Shown here: in pieces, positions 50,672 through 59,036 of the stretch
Position numbering within the stretch: position 1 is the first letter of the stretch
How the letters are laid out: each line of letters opens with the position of its first letter
Assembly (NCBI RefSeq): GCF_004919685.1
Contig: NZ_SMYZ01000047.1
Coordinates: forward strand, 138,106-202,105
Reading direction: 5' to 3'
Length of the DNA stretch: 64,000 nucleotides
From: Mesorhizobium norvegicum
Lineage (GTDB): Bacteria > Pseudomonadota > Alphaproteobacteria > Rhizobiales > Rhizobiaceae
Made by a program: the position numbers and the translations under genes
The notes under the pieces: model-generated
What the model was told of the DNA's origin: nothing
What the model saw: the letters and a program-made list of their open reading frames with translations, nothing else
The model's database searches: none

Positions 50672-50730
50672 TGTTCGTTGATGCACCGGTGATCGTTGCG
50701 GTTTTCGGCAAAGAGCCGGGTATGACGTAA
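50671..50730 (+). pseudogene. vapC: Truncated vapC toxin remnant
   Basis: A 19-codon frame, MFVDAPVIVAVFGKEPGMT, overlaps the vapB stop (TGATG). It matches the usual first residues of PIN-domain VapC toxins (M-F-V-D-A-x-x-I-V-A, with the first catalytic Asp), but a stop follows and no later PIN motifs (such as TxD) are found in any frame before the sigma factor gene at 50896. The toxin is therefore lost, leaving an orphan antitoxin. Confidence 0.75.
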
Positions 50731-50895
50731 GCCGGAGTTTCGACGATCGATAGCCGGGAATAAATCGGCACCCTCCATCGTTATCTCATTGCTTGGGTGA
50801 CCGGGGCGGGAGACCGCTTCGCGCTGGCCGCTTGCGCCGCGCCCGGAAGGCGCGTTCAATCAGGATCAACAAGGGCGACCTCGAAACCAGCGGTC

Positions 50896-51414
50896 ATGGA
50901 CGAAAAGAAGGCAGCAATCCTTGGCGAAATACCGCGCCTGCGCCGCTACGCACGCTCGCTTTTGCGCGATCGCGACGCTGCCGACGATCTCGTCCAGGAT
51001 TGCCTCGAGCGGGCGCTTGTGCGGCTCGACAATTGGCAGACAGGAGAAAGCCCCCGGAGGTGGCTGTTTACGATCATGCATCATTTGTTCATCGATCAGA
51101 TGCGCAAGGTGAACCGTCGAGGCGAGGCGGCGATGCTGCCGCTGGAGGCGGGCGAGGCCGTTGCCCAGCCGGCCGAGCAGGTGGAGAGCATTGCCTCGCG
51201 CGAGATCATCGACGCATTGCAGGCGATCAGCCCCGACCGTCGCGCAGCCCTTGTCATGGTTGCCATCGAAGGTTTTTCCTATGCCGAAGCAGCCAACATT
51301 CTGGGCGTGCCTGCCGGCACGCTGATGTCGCGCATCGCGCGCGGGCGTGAGGAATTGCGCGGGTTGCTGGACGACACGGCGCGTCGCCGCGCGATAAGGA
51401 TCGTCGAGAAATGA
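50896..51414 (+). CDS. ECF-type RNA polymerase sigma factor
   Basis: 172-aa sigma-70 family group 4 factor. Region 2: RLRRYARSLLRDRDAADDLVQDCLERALVRLDNW..PRRWLFTIMHHLFIDQMRK. Region 4: ALQAISPDRRAALVMVAIEGFSYAEAANILGVPAGTLMSRIARGREELRGLL. No extra domains. The ATG at 50896 begins MDEKKAAILGEIPRLRR, as in relatives. Overlaps the anti-sigma gene by 4 nt. Trigger and regulon are not visible. Confidence 0.92.
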   Translation: MDEKKAAILGEIPRLRRYARSLLRDRDAADDLVQDCLERALVRLDNWQTGESPRRWLFTIMHHLFIDQMRKVNRRGEAAMLPLEAGEAVAQPAEQVESIASREIIDALQAISPDRRAALVMVAIEGFSYAEAANILGVPAGTLMSRIARGREELRGLLDDTARRRAIRIVEK

Positions 51415-52202
51415 TCCGCCGAGACTTTTCCGAACGTGACATCCACATGGCGCTCGATGGCGAGCTGCCCAGCGACGAGCGCGCCGCTTACGATGCCTGG
51501 CTCGACGCCAATCCCGAGATGAAAGCCAAGAGCGCCCGCTTCACCGCCGACCGGACGGCCTTGCGGGCGGCCTTCGCCGGCGTGCTGGATGAAGCCGTCC
51601 CGGCGCGGCTGCGCAAGGTTGTGCTCGGCGAGGCGCCGGTCAAGGCAGCCGTGCCACGCTCACGCTGGTGGCTTGCCGCTGCTGCTGCCGTGCTTCTGGT
51701 CGCCGGCGGGCTTGGTGGCTACCTTGCCGGCGTCGACGGCATCGGGCAGGAGGACCCTGCGGAAGATCGGCTGGCCGAGCAGGCAATCGCGGCCCATGTC
51801 ATCTATGCCGCCGAAAAGCGGCATGCGGTCGAAGTGCTGGCCAGCGACAAGGATCATCTGCAGACCTGGCTGTCCAACCGGGTAGGGCTGAAGCTGGTGG
51901 CGCCGGACCTGACCGCGAACGGTTTCCAGCTGGTCGGCGGCCGGTTGCTTCCGGCCGGCGAGAGCAAGGCCGCGATGCTGCTGTACGAGGACGACAAGGG
52001 CGAGCGCATATCGCTGTTCGTCACAGTGGAATCGGCGGAGAATGCCAAGGGAACCTATGCATCGGCGCAGGACGGTCCCCGGGCCGTCTACTGGCTGGAC
52101 AAGGGCTATGGCTGTGCCGTCGTAGGCTCGCTGCCGCGCGAGCAACTGGCTGTCGTGGCAAAGAGCGCCTATGGCCAGCTTCTGGCAGGCCTGGCCAGTT
52201 GA
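51411..52202 (+). CDS. Membrane anti-sigma factor
   Basis: 263-aa protein. The N-terminal cytoplasmic part RRDFSERDIHMALDGELPSDERAAYDAWLDANPEM is typical of anti-sigma domains that bind ECF factors; it lacks the His/Cys zinc motif. A single transmembrane helix (about 84-105, RSRWWLAAAAAVLLVAGGLGGYLAG) leads to a periplasmic part of about 155 residues. The ATGA overlap with the sigma gene ties their stoichiometry. Confidence 0.9.
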   Translation: MIRRDFSERDIHMALDGELPSDERAAYDAWLDANPEMKAKSARFTADRTALRAAFAGVLDEAVPARLRKVVLGEAPVKAAVPRSRWWLAAAAAVLLVAGGLGGYLAGVDGIGQEDPAEDRLAEQAIAAHVIYAAEKRHAVEVLASDKDHLQTWLSNRVGLKLVAPDLTANGFQLVGGRLLPAGESKAAMLLYEDDKGERISLFVTVESAENAKGTYASAQDGPRAVYWLDKGYGCAVVGSLPREQLAVVAKSAYGQLLAGLAS

Positions 52203-52406
52203 AAGGTGCTGTTTTTGGTGGTGACGCCAGTCTGTAATAGCGATCCTGTTCAAAGCGTTTGCATCGCCGGGCTGCTGCCGAATCTGTCACAATTCGGCCC
52301 TATTCAAGGTGCGATAGCGCTTTGTGGCCATTAGTATTTCAACTGATGTCCTGAACGTTTTTCAGTAGGGCATTTCCCACCACCAATCGAGGTTTTCTCA
52401 AGCCGC

Positions 52407-53504
52407 ATGCCTGCCGAGATCCGAACGGCCCGCGCGTCTGACGTCGATGATCTCGCCGCCATCGAGAAAGCTGTATTCTCGAGCGACCGTATTTCCCGCC
52501 GCTCCTTCCGCCTGTTCATCGAGCGTGAAACCGCGGAGACGCTGGTCGCCGAAGTCGATGGCCGCGTGGCCGGCTATGCGATCGTGCTGTTTCGCAAGGG
52601 CAGCGGCGTGGCGCGCCTCTACTCGATTGCGACCGGTCCGTTTTTCGGTGGACTGGGTGTTGGCCGCACGCTGCTCGGATCCGCCGAAGACGCCGCCTTC
52701 GAGCACGACCGCATGATGCTGCGTCTTGAGGTGCGAGAGGACAACAGCCGCGCGATCCGCATCTACGAACAGGCCGGCTATCGCAAGATCGGCCGTGAAC
52801 CCGGCTACTATGAGGATGGCGGGACAGCACTTCGCTACGAAAAGACCTTGCGCGGCGACATTCCGATCGCCACCAAGGTGCCGTTCTACCAGCAGACCTG
52901 CGAATTCACCTGCGGCCCGTGCTGCCTGATGATGGCGATGGCCAATTTCGATCGCGGCTTCGTGCCGGATCCGGTCATGGAAATCCGCCTGTGGCGTGAA
53001 GCGACGACCGTTTTCATGATGTCGGGTCCCGGTGGTTGCGAGCCGTTCGGCCTCGCTGTCTCGGGGCACGAGAGCGGGCTTGCGGCGGAGATATACGTTT
53101 CCTTCTACGGCGCGCTGTTCCTCCAATCGGTGCGCAGCGAGGACAAGCGCCGGGTGATGGAACTCGCCCAGGTCGACTTTCGCCGGCGCGCGGAACTTTA
53201 CGGCATCCCGGTGAATTACCGTCCGTTCACCATCGATGATATCAGGGCTGCGATCGCTGAGGGAAAACTGGTGCTGGTGCTGATCAGCGGCTTCCTGATG
53301 TTCGGCAAGAAGGTGCCGCACTGGGTGCTGGCGATCGGCGATGACGGCGATCATATCCTGATCCATGACCCCTGGGTCGAGGACGAAAGGCAGGAGACCA
53401 TCCTTGATGCCGCCAACATTCCCGTGCCTTACGGCTTCTTCATGAACATGGCGCAGTTTGGCCGCGACGGACTGCGTGCCGCCATCACTCTGGGAAAGCG
53501 CTGA
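52407..53504 (+). CDS. GNAT acetyltransferase fused to a C39-like papain-fold peptidase
   Basis: 365-aa two-domain protein. Residues 1-147 are a RimI-like GNAT domain with the acetyl-CoA loop GGLGVGRTLLG at about 81-91 and IYEQAGYRKIGREPGYY at its end. Residues 150-365 are a C39-like peptidase: Gln163 and Cys169 in YQQTCEFTCGPCCLMMAMANF, His305 in VPHWVLAIGDDGDHI and Asp321 in IHDPW, so the triad looks complete. No signal peptide or membrane segment, so it is not a bacteriocin exporter peptidase. The RimK-like gene follows after 5 nt. Known by prediction as a partner of RLAN ATP-grasp ligases; the product is not known. Confidence 0.92.
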   Translation: MPAEIRTARASDVDDLAAIEKAVFSSDRISRRSFRLFIERETAETLVAEVDGRVAGYAIVLFRKGSGVARLYSIATGPFFGGLGVGRTLLGSAEDAAFEHDRMMLRLEVREDNSRAIRIYEQAGYRKIGREPGYYEDGGTALRYEKTLRGDIPIATKVPFYQQTCEFTCGPCCLMMAMANFDRGFVPDPVMEIRLWREATTVFMMSGPGGCEPFGLAVSGHESGLAAEIYVSFYGALFLQSVRSEDKRRVMELAQVDFRRRAELYGIPVNYRPFTIDDIRAAIAEGKLVLVLISGFLMFGKKVPHWVLAIGDDGDHILIHDPWVEDERQETILDAANIPVPYGFFMNMAQFGRDGLRAAITLGKR

Positions 53505-53509
53505 TAACA

Positions 53510-54973
53510 ATGACCTGGGTTATTCTTACAGGCAGGCAGAGCGATCTCGACCAGGTGGCGACACCACACAAGATCATCACCAATCGCGACTATCTCGCGC
53601 ATCCGTCGCTGTTTCGCGGCCAGCGGCCGAAGGTCATCAACCTGTCGAACAATTACGCCTACCAGAGCCGCGGCTACTATGCCTCGCTGCTGGCAAGCTC
53701 GCGCGGCCACAAGGTGATCCCGACCGTCGAGACGATGATCGACCTGTCGGAGCGCAAGCTCTATGAGCACGCGCTGCCGGAGCTGGAACTGGCGCTCAAC
53801 AAATGCCGCAAGGATCTTGGCGGCGCCTTTCCGCAAAAGGTCTGCATCTTCTTCGGCATCGGGCCGTCGAAAATCTGGGACCGTTTCGCCAAGCTGTTGT
53901 TCGACTGGTTCCGCGCACCGGCGCTCGAAGTCCACATCAAGGACAGCGCCGAATGGGCCTCGATCCGCAAGATCGGTTTCCATCCGTTGGCGCGCATGAC
54001 CGAGGACGAGGAAAAAAGCTTCATCCAGTGCCTGGAGACCTACACCAACCGCGAGTGGCGCGACACCAAGGGCCGCACGCCGGCGCGCTACACCTTCGCC
54101 ACGCTGGTCGACCCGCATGAGGAATTGCCGCCCTCGGAGATCTCGTCGCTGCGCTATTGGGCCAAGATCGCCGAGAAGATGGGCGTCGAAATCGAGCCGA
54201 TCACCAAGCGGGACCTGGCCAAGCTCGCCAATTACGACGCGCTGTTCATCCGCGAGACGACCTCGATCTCCAACCACACCTATCGTTTCGCCCGCCGTGC
54301 CCAGCAGGAAGGCATGCCGGTCATCGACGATCCGCTGTCGATGATCCGCTGCACCAACAAGGTCTATCTCAACGAGCTGATGGCCTACAACAAGGTCCCG
54401 GTGCCGCCGACGGTGATGATCGCCGGCACCTCGGATCTCGAACTGGCGGCGCAGACACTGGGCTTTCCGCTGGTGCTGAAGATCCCGGATTCGTCGTTCT
54501 CGCGCGGCGTCAAGAAATGCGCCAATTTCGAGGAACTGAAGACGCTCGCCACCGAATGGCTGGAGGATTCCGACCTTCTGATCGCGCAGAAATTCATTCC
54601 GACCGAGTATGACTGGCGCGTCGGCGTGCTCGGCGGCCAGCCTTTGTTTGCCGTGCACTATCTGATGGCCAAGAAGCACTGGCAGATCGTCAACCACAAG
54701 GCCAACGGCAAGCCCGACCAGGGCGGCATCAAAACCTTCACACTGAAGGAAACGCCGGCGCATGTCGTCGAGACGGCAGTGAAGGCGGCGCGCTGCATCG
54801 GTGACGGGCTCTATGGCGTCGACCTCAAGGAGACCAAGGATGGCGTCTTCGTCATCGAGGTGAATGACAATCCCAATCTCGACCATGGCTGGGAGGATTC
54901 CGGCGAGAAGGACGAGGTCTGGGTGCGGCTGACGCAGTGGTTCCTGGAGCGGCTGGACCGGCCGGGGCGGTAA
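53510..54973 (+). CDS. RimK-like ATP-grasp ligase with N-terminal RLAN domain
   Basis: 487-aa cytosolic enzyme. Residues 1-160 match the RLAN domain (RimK-like ATP-grasp N-terminal: WVILTGRQSDLDQVATPHKIITNRDYLAHPSLF.., NLSNNYAYQSRGYYASLLASSRGHKVIP). An intermediate domain follows (to about 280). The ATP-grasp fold spans about 285-475: GFPLVLKIPDSSFSRGVKK binds ATP and FVIEVNDNPNLDHGWED (Glu450, Asn454) binds Mg. It should join amino acids or a peptide by an amide bond through an acyl phosphate. It is coupled to the GNAT-peptidase gene. Confidence 0.92.
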   Translation: MTWVILTGRQSDLDQVATPHKIITNRDYLAHPSLFRGQRPKVINLSNNYAYQSRGYYASLLASSRGHKVIPTVETMIDLSERKLYEHALPELELALNKCRKDLGGAFPQKVCIFFGIGPSKIWDRFAKLLFDWFRAPALEVHIKDSAEWASIRKIGFHPLARMTEDEEKSFIQCLETYTNREWRDTKGRTPARYTFATLVDPHEELPPSEISSLRYWAKIAEKMGVEIEPITKRDLAKLANYDALFIRETTSISNHTYRFARRAQQEGMPVIDDPLSMIRCTNKVYLNELMAYNKVPVPPTVMIAGTSDLELAAQTLGFPLVLKIPDSSFSRGVKKCANFEELKTLATEWLEDSDLLIAQKFIPTEYDWRVGVLGGQPLFAVHYLMAKKHWQIVNHKANGKPDQGGIKTFTLKETPAHVVETAVKAARCIGDGLYGVDLKETKDGVFVIEVNDNPNLDHGWEDSGEKDEVWVRLTQWFLERLDRPGR

Positions 54974-54990
54974 TTTGATCGGGAGGAAAG

Positions 54991-55263
54991 ATGCTGTTCA
55001 TCGTGATCGAGGATTTTACCGGCTGCGATCGCAAGGAGATCTACCGCCGCTTTCGCGACCGGGGCCGCCTGAAGCCGGACGAGCTTCTCGTGCACCACAG
55101 CTGGATCGCGGCGGACATGAGCCGCTGCTTCCTGCTGGTGGAGGCCGATGACGTCACGCTGCTGCAGCGCTGGGTCATCGAATGGGCGGATCTGGTGGAA
55201 TTCGAGATCGTTCCCGTGGCGACAAACAAGGACATGGCGGAGGCATTGAGCGGTCACCTCTGA
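54991..55263 (+). CDS. DUF3303 family protein
   Basis: 90-aa small alpha/beta protein: MLFIVIEDFTGCDRKEIYRRFRDRGRLKPDELLVHHSWIAADMSRCFLLVEADDVTLLQRW fits the DUF3303 pattern (ferredoxin-like dimeric barrel). No catalytic motif is obvious. GGGAGGAAAG lies directly before the ATG. It starts 17 nt after the RimK-like gene and is likely in the same transcript, though whether it shares a function is not known. Confidence 0.83.
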   Translation: MLFIVIEDFTGCDRKEIYRRFRDRGRLKPDELLVHHSWIAADMSRCFLLVEADDVTLLQRWVIEWADLVEFEIVPVATNKDMAEALSGHL

Positions 55264-55281
55264 CCACCGCCACCTGTCAGG

Positions 55282-56199
55282 TCAACGCAGTGCCGGCGAG
55301 TTTACTGCGCGCCGGCACTCGTCGATGAGCCACTGGCGGAACGCCGCCACGACATCGCGCCTCGCGCTGCGCTCCGGGATCGTCAGGCAATAGGGCTGGC
55401 GCAGCTCCAGCGCCCGGGGGAGGGGCCTGACAAGCCGGCCGTCTTCCAGCGCCGCGGCACAGTAGATCCCTTGCGCCAGCGCCACGCCCAATCCCGAAAT
55501 GGCAAGGTCGAGTGCTGCGCGCGATGAGTTGGCCGAGAGGCCGCGCTGCGCTGCCCGGCCGGGCTCGATGCCGGCCGCCTCGAACCAGTTGTGCCAGGAC
55601 GGAAAGGACGCACCAGTCGGCCCCCAGCCGGTATGGATGAGCGGCAGGCTGGCGAGGCCTTCGGGTTTGATCGTGTCCGCCAGCCCGGGCGCACACACGG
55701 GATAGACTGCGTCCTGGACGATATCCTGCGTCGGGTGCTCGCGATAATGCGGGCCATAAGTGAGCCTGATGTCGATCAACTCACGGTCGAACGGTACCGG
55801 GTCGTCGTCGCCTCTGAGCGATATGTCGACGGCGCCATGGCTTGCGACAAAACCGGCGAGACGCTGCGAAAGCCAACCCATGGCCATGGATGGCGGTACC
55901 GATACCACCAGGCGCGGGCGGAAGGCATCGCCGCCAAGGTCGCGCGAGACGCTGCCGATTTCCTGGAAGGCCATGGTCAGCCTCGGCAGCATCTCGACGC
56001 CGGCCTCGGTGAGGACGACGCGTCGGTTGACGCGGTGGAACAGCTTGCGGCCCATCTGCTCCTCGACGGCGCGGATGAGCTGGCTGACGGCAGCGGCCGA
56101 CACCGAAAGCTCTTCCGCCGCCGCGGCAAAGCTGCCTGCACGCGCCGCGGCTTCGAAGGCCTGCAGTCCTTTGAGAGATGGAAGTGTGACCATGATCAT
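55282..56199 (-). CDS. LysR-family regulator (GcvA-like)
   Basis: 305-aa regulator with an N-terminal winged HTH (LKGLQAFEAAARAGSFAAAAEELSVSAAAVSQLIRAVEEQMGRKLFHRVNRRVVLTEAG) and a periplasmic-binding-like effector domain. It is divergent from the fatty acid desaturase gene, with a perfect dyad at 56206-56222 in between, so it likely controls the desaturase and itself. Starts at ATG 56199 or 56193; neither has a clear ribosome-binding site. Confidence 0.92.
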   Translation of the reverse strand: MIMVTLPSLKGLQAFEAAARAGSFAAAAEELSVSAAAVSQLIRAVEEQMGRKLFHRVNRRVVLTEAGVEMLPRLTMAFQEIGSVSRDLGGDAFRPRLVVSVPPSMAMGWLSQRLAGFVASHGAVDISLRGDDDPVPFDRELIDIRLTYGPHYREHPTQDIVQDAVYPVCAPGLADTIKPEGLASLPLIHTGWGPTGASFPSWHNWFEAAGIEPGRAAQRGLSANSSRAALDLAISGLGVALAQGIYCAAALEDGRLVRPLPRALELRQPYCLTIPERSARRDVVAAFRQWLIDECRRAVNSPALR

Positions 56200-56205
56200 C
56201 AAATA

Positions 56206-56222
56206 GATAAGCTTAGCTTATC
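56206..56222. promoter_or_regulatory. Perfect dyad, putative LysR operator
   Basis: GATAAGC-TTA-GCTTATC, 7 nt upstream of the LysR start codon, in the 105-nt space shared with the divergent desaturase gene. It fits the T-N11-A style of LysR boxes. Confidence 0.5.
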
Positions 56223-56304
56223 AAAATTGCAGAAATCGTCGTTTTTGGAAAGGTTTTTCATTGGCTACAGTGGGTTCATCAAATCCCAACCTGGATCGAA
56301 GCCC

Positions 56305-57195
56305 GTGGATCATCGCGACGTAATTTCATCGTTGACGCAGGAAGAGCGCAACCGCCTGACCGCCAAGTCGGACGTCGCGGGCCTCGTTCAGCTTGCCGCT
56401 CATTGGGGTGCGATCGTGATCATCGGATCGCTGATCGCCGCCAAGGTGCCGTTCTGGCCGCTGCTGATGCTGCCGCAAGGTATCCTCATCGTGTTCCTGT
56501 TCACGCTGCTGCACGAAACGGTCCACCGCACGGCTTTTGAGACGCAATGGCTGAACGATGCCGTGGCACGGGTGTGCAGCCTGGCGATCGCACTGCCGGC
56601 GGACTGGTTTCGCTACTTCCACTTCGCCCACCATCGATATACGCAGGACCCGCAGAACGACCCGGAGCTGGCCTTCCCCAAACCGGAGACATGGCAGCAA
56701 TATCTCGTCCATGTCTCTGGTATCCCGTTGTGGTGGGGGCACCTCAAGACACTCTTCAGCAATGCGATGGACCGAGGCCGGGAAAGCTACGTTCCGCCAA
56801 AAGGCTATGACAAGGTGCGCATCGAGGCGCGCGCCATGATTGCCTTTTATGCCGTGGTCATTCTGCTGGCCGTTTATTTTCGGCTCACCGTGCTTCTCTA
56901 TGTCTGGATCCTGCCCGCGCTGTTGGGACAGCCGTTTCTGCGCCTCTATCTCTTAGCCGAGCACGGCCGTTGTCCGTTCGTCGCCAACATGCTGGAGAAC
57001 ACCAGGACCACGCTGACCAACTGGCTGGTCCGCAAGCTGGCGTGGAACATGCCGTTCCATGCCGAGCATCACGCCTATCCCGGCGTGCCGTTTCATCAAC
57101 TGCCGCAGTTTCACGCGCTGATCGAGCGGCATTTGAAGGTGGTCGAGCCGGGCTATGTCAGCTTCCACGGCAAATATATCGAGACGCTGCGTTGA
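56305..57195 (+). CDS. Membrane fatty acid desaturase family protein
   Basis: 296-aa integral di-iron enzyme with the three histidine boxes: HETVH (70-74), HFAHH (106-110) and HAEHH (252-256). Hydrophobic segments lie around 27-68 and 180-215. The group includes acyl-lipid desaturases and carotenoid ketolase/hydroxylase-like enzymes; the substrate cannot be fixed. Start taken as GTG 56305 with a weak ribosome-binding site; in-frame TTG codons further upstream are possible. Confidence 0.88.
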   Translation: MDHRDVISSLTQEERNRLTAKSDVAGLVQLAAHWGAIVIIGSLIAAKVPFWPLLMLPQGILIVFLFTLLHETVHRTAFETQWLNDAVARVCSLAIALPADWFRYFHFAHHRYTQDPQNDPELAFPKPETWQQYLVHVSGIPLWWGHLKTLFSNAMDRGRESYVPPKGYDKVRIEARAMIAFYAVVILLAVYFRLTVLLYVWILPALLGQPFLRLYLLAEHGRCPFVANMLENTRTTLTNWLVRKLAWNMPFHAEHHAYPGVPFHQLPQFHALIERHLKVVEPGYVSFHGKYIETLR

Positions 57196-57252
57196 TGCTG
57201 CGCAGTCGGCAAACCGGTCGCGCCCACTTGAGGACGCGACCAGCATGAGCGG

Positions 57253-58008
57253 CTAGACTTGGGCAATCCCGCCGTCGACGAACAGTTCGGCACCGGTAAC
57301 AAAGCTGGAATCGTCCGAGGCCAGGAATACCGCCGCCTTGCCGATCTCATCGGGATCTCCGAGCCGGCCCATCGGCACCTGAGTAGCAAGGAAGTCAAGC
57401 AAGCCTTTCTGGTTTTGGGCTTCAGGTCCGGCAAGCTCGGCGAGGCCCGTTGTACGGGTCGGACCGGGACTGAGGATGTTGACGCGGATTTGGCGCTCCT
57501 TCAGGTCGAGAATCCAGCTGCGGGCAAAGTTGCGCAGCGCCGCTTTGGACGCGCCGTAAACGCTGAACGCCGCCGCGCCGGTCGAGCCGGCTGTCGAACC
57601 GGTCAGGATCACCGAAGCCCCATCGGTCAGCAGCGCGAGCGCCTTCTGCACCGTGAACAGCACGGCTTTGACGTTGCGGTCGAATGTTTCATCATAATGC
57701 TGTTCGCTGATCTGCCCGAGTGGCAGCATCGAGCCGCCGCCGGCATTGACCGAGAGCACATCGATACGGCCGCGTTGCGCTTTCACTTGGGCATAGAGCC
57801 GGTCGAGATCGGCAGAACTGGTCGAATCCGCCTGGATTCCGGTGGCGTCCTTTCCGATCGCCGCGACGGCCTTGTCGATCTCGGCCTGACGCCGTCCGGT
57901 GATGTAGACATGCGCGTCTTCGGCAGCGAAGCGCTTGGCGATGCCAAGGCCGATGCCGCTGCTGCCGCCCGTAACCAGGGCGATCTTTCCTTCGAGTTTC
58001 CGTGTCAT
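57253..58008 (-). CDS. SDR-family oxidoreductase
   Basis: 251-aa classical short-chain dehydrogenase. Cofactor motif TGGSSGIGLGIAKRF (TGxxxGxG), VNAGGG in place of NNAG, Ser in ILTGSTAG and the YGASK catalytic Tyr/Lys, ending ELFVDGGIAQV. Prefers NADP(H), judged by the TGRR segment after the second strand. Divergent from a LysR gene that probably regulates it. AGGAGTGACGAAA precedes the ATG at 58008. Confidence 0.95.
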   Translation of the reverse strand: MTRKLEGKIALVTGGSSGIGLGIAKRFAAEDAHVYITGRRQAEIDKAVAAIGKDATGIQADSTSSADLDRLYAQVKAQRGRIDVLSVNAGGGSMLPLGQISEQHYDETFDRNVKAVLFTVQKALALLTDGASVILTGSTAGSTGAAAFSVYGASKAALRNFARSWILDLKERQIRVNILSPGPTRTTGLAELAGPEAQNQKGLLDFLATQVPMGRLGDPDEIGKAAVFLASDDSSFVTGAELFVDGGIAQV

Positions 58009-58067
58009 TTTCGTCACTCCTGTTGTGGGTGACAAAGACATATGGACAGGCGGTTCATTTCGAAATA

Positions 58068-58091
58068 GCAATGCTTGCAAACAATCATTGC
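58068..58091. promoter_or_regulatory. Inverted repeat in the SDR-LysR intergenic region
   Basis: GCAATG (58068-58073) and CATTGC (58086-58091) form an interrupted dyad 11 nt before the LysR start. A candidate LysR binding site shared by the divergent genes. Confidence 0.4.
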
Positions 58092-58101
58092 AGAATTGGT
58101 G

Positions 58102-59019
58102 ATGTCGAAAGTTCCGGATTTCGAAGGGTTGGCCATGTTCGCCAAAGTCGCGGAGGAGCGGTCCTTTGCCGCCGCCGCACGCGTGCTCGGCCTGTCAGTG
58201 GCGACAGTCTCGCGTGGCGTCAGCCGACTGGAGGAGCGGCTTGGTGCGCGGCTATTCAACCGCACGTCGCGGCGACTGGCTCTTACCGAATTCGGTCATC
58301 GGCTCGCCGAACGTGCGTCTCGTCTCTACCGTGACGCGGAAGATGCCGAGAACGCCGCCCGCGAATTGTCGGCCAGCCCGCGCGGCCTTGTCCGTCTCGC
58401 CGTGCCAATGTCGTTCGGGCTGCGATGGGTGGCGCCGTTGCTCCCTGATTTCTTCAAGCTCTATCCCGACGTGTCGATCGATATGCATCTGAGTGATGCG
58501 GTTGTCGATCTGATCGGTGAGGGGTTCGACGCAGCACTGCGGATTGCTGTGTTGCCGGATTCCTCGCTGGTTGCCCGGCGCCTGTGCAGCATCGCCCCGT
58601 TCATCGTTGCTGCACCGTCCTATCTCGCCAGGCATGGCCGTCCAGGCACGCCGCGCGACCTCGACGCGCGTCACTGCCTTGGCTACGCCTATCGTCCGCG
58701 GCAGGACGTCTGGCATTTCAGCAATGTCGCGGGTGATGAAGAAGTTGTCACGCCGTCAGGGCCATTGCGAGTGACCAACTCAGACGCCCTGGTTCCGACC
58801 GTGTTGGCGGGATTGGCGATTGCCGAGCTGCCGGAATTCATTGCCAGCGAATATCTTGCCGATGGGCGCATGGAAGCGATCCTGACCGACTGGACTTTGC
58901 CTAGGGGCGCGCTGTATTTCGTCACGCCGTCGGCCCGCTCGCGCCCGGCGAAGGTCGAGGCCCTCGCCGGTTTCATGGCCGCGCGTCTGTCACTGCCAAG
59001 CTGGCTGTGCCCGAAATAG
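58102..59019 (+). CDS. LysR-family regulator
   Basis: 305-aa regulator: DFEGLAMFAKVAEERSFAAAARVLGLSVATVSRGVSRLEERLGARLFNRTSRRLALTEFG is the HTH domain and the rest is the effector domain. Its divergent position next to the SDR gene suggests it senses a substrate of that enzyme. ATG 58102 is chosen over an upstream TTG. Confidence 0.93.
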   Translation: MSKVPDFEGLAMFAKVAEERSFAAAARVLGLSVATVSRGVSRLEERLGARLFNRTSRRLALTEFGHRLAERASRLYRDAEDAENAARELSASPRGLVRLAVPMSFGLRWVAPLLPDFFKLYPDVSIDMHLSDAVVDLIGEGFDAALRIAVLPDSSLVARRLCSIAPFIVAAPSYLARHGRPGTPRDLDARHCLGYAYRPRQDVWHFSNVAGDEEVVTPSGPLRVTNSDALVPTVLAGLAIAELPEFIASEYLADGRMEAILTDWTLPRGALYFVTPSARSRPAKVEALAGFMAARLSLPSWLCPK

Positions 59020-59036
59020 CCGGGGTATTCGCTGGC

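Noticed and set aside
52407..53504. C39 domain as a bacteriocin export peptidase
   Set aside because: There is no ABC transporter domain, no membrane segment and no double-glycine precursor gene nearby; the GNAT fusion points to the RLAN-associated group.
55591..56304. 534-codon reading of the desaturase frame including the region opposite the LysR gene
   Set aside because: The first 235 codons run antisense to the LysR gene and lack desaturase features; the histidine boxes all lie after 56305.
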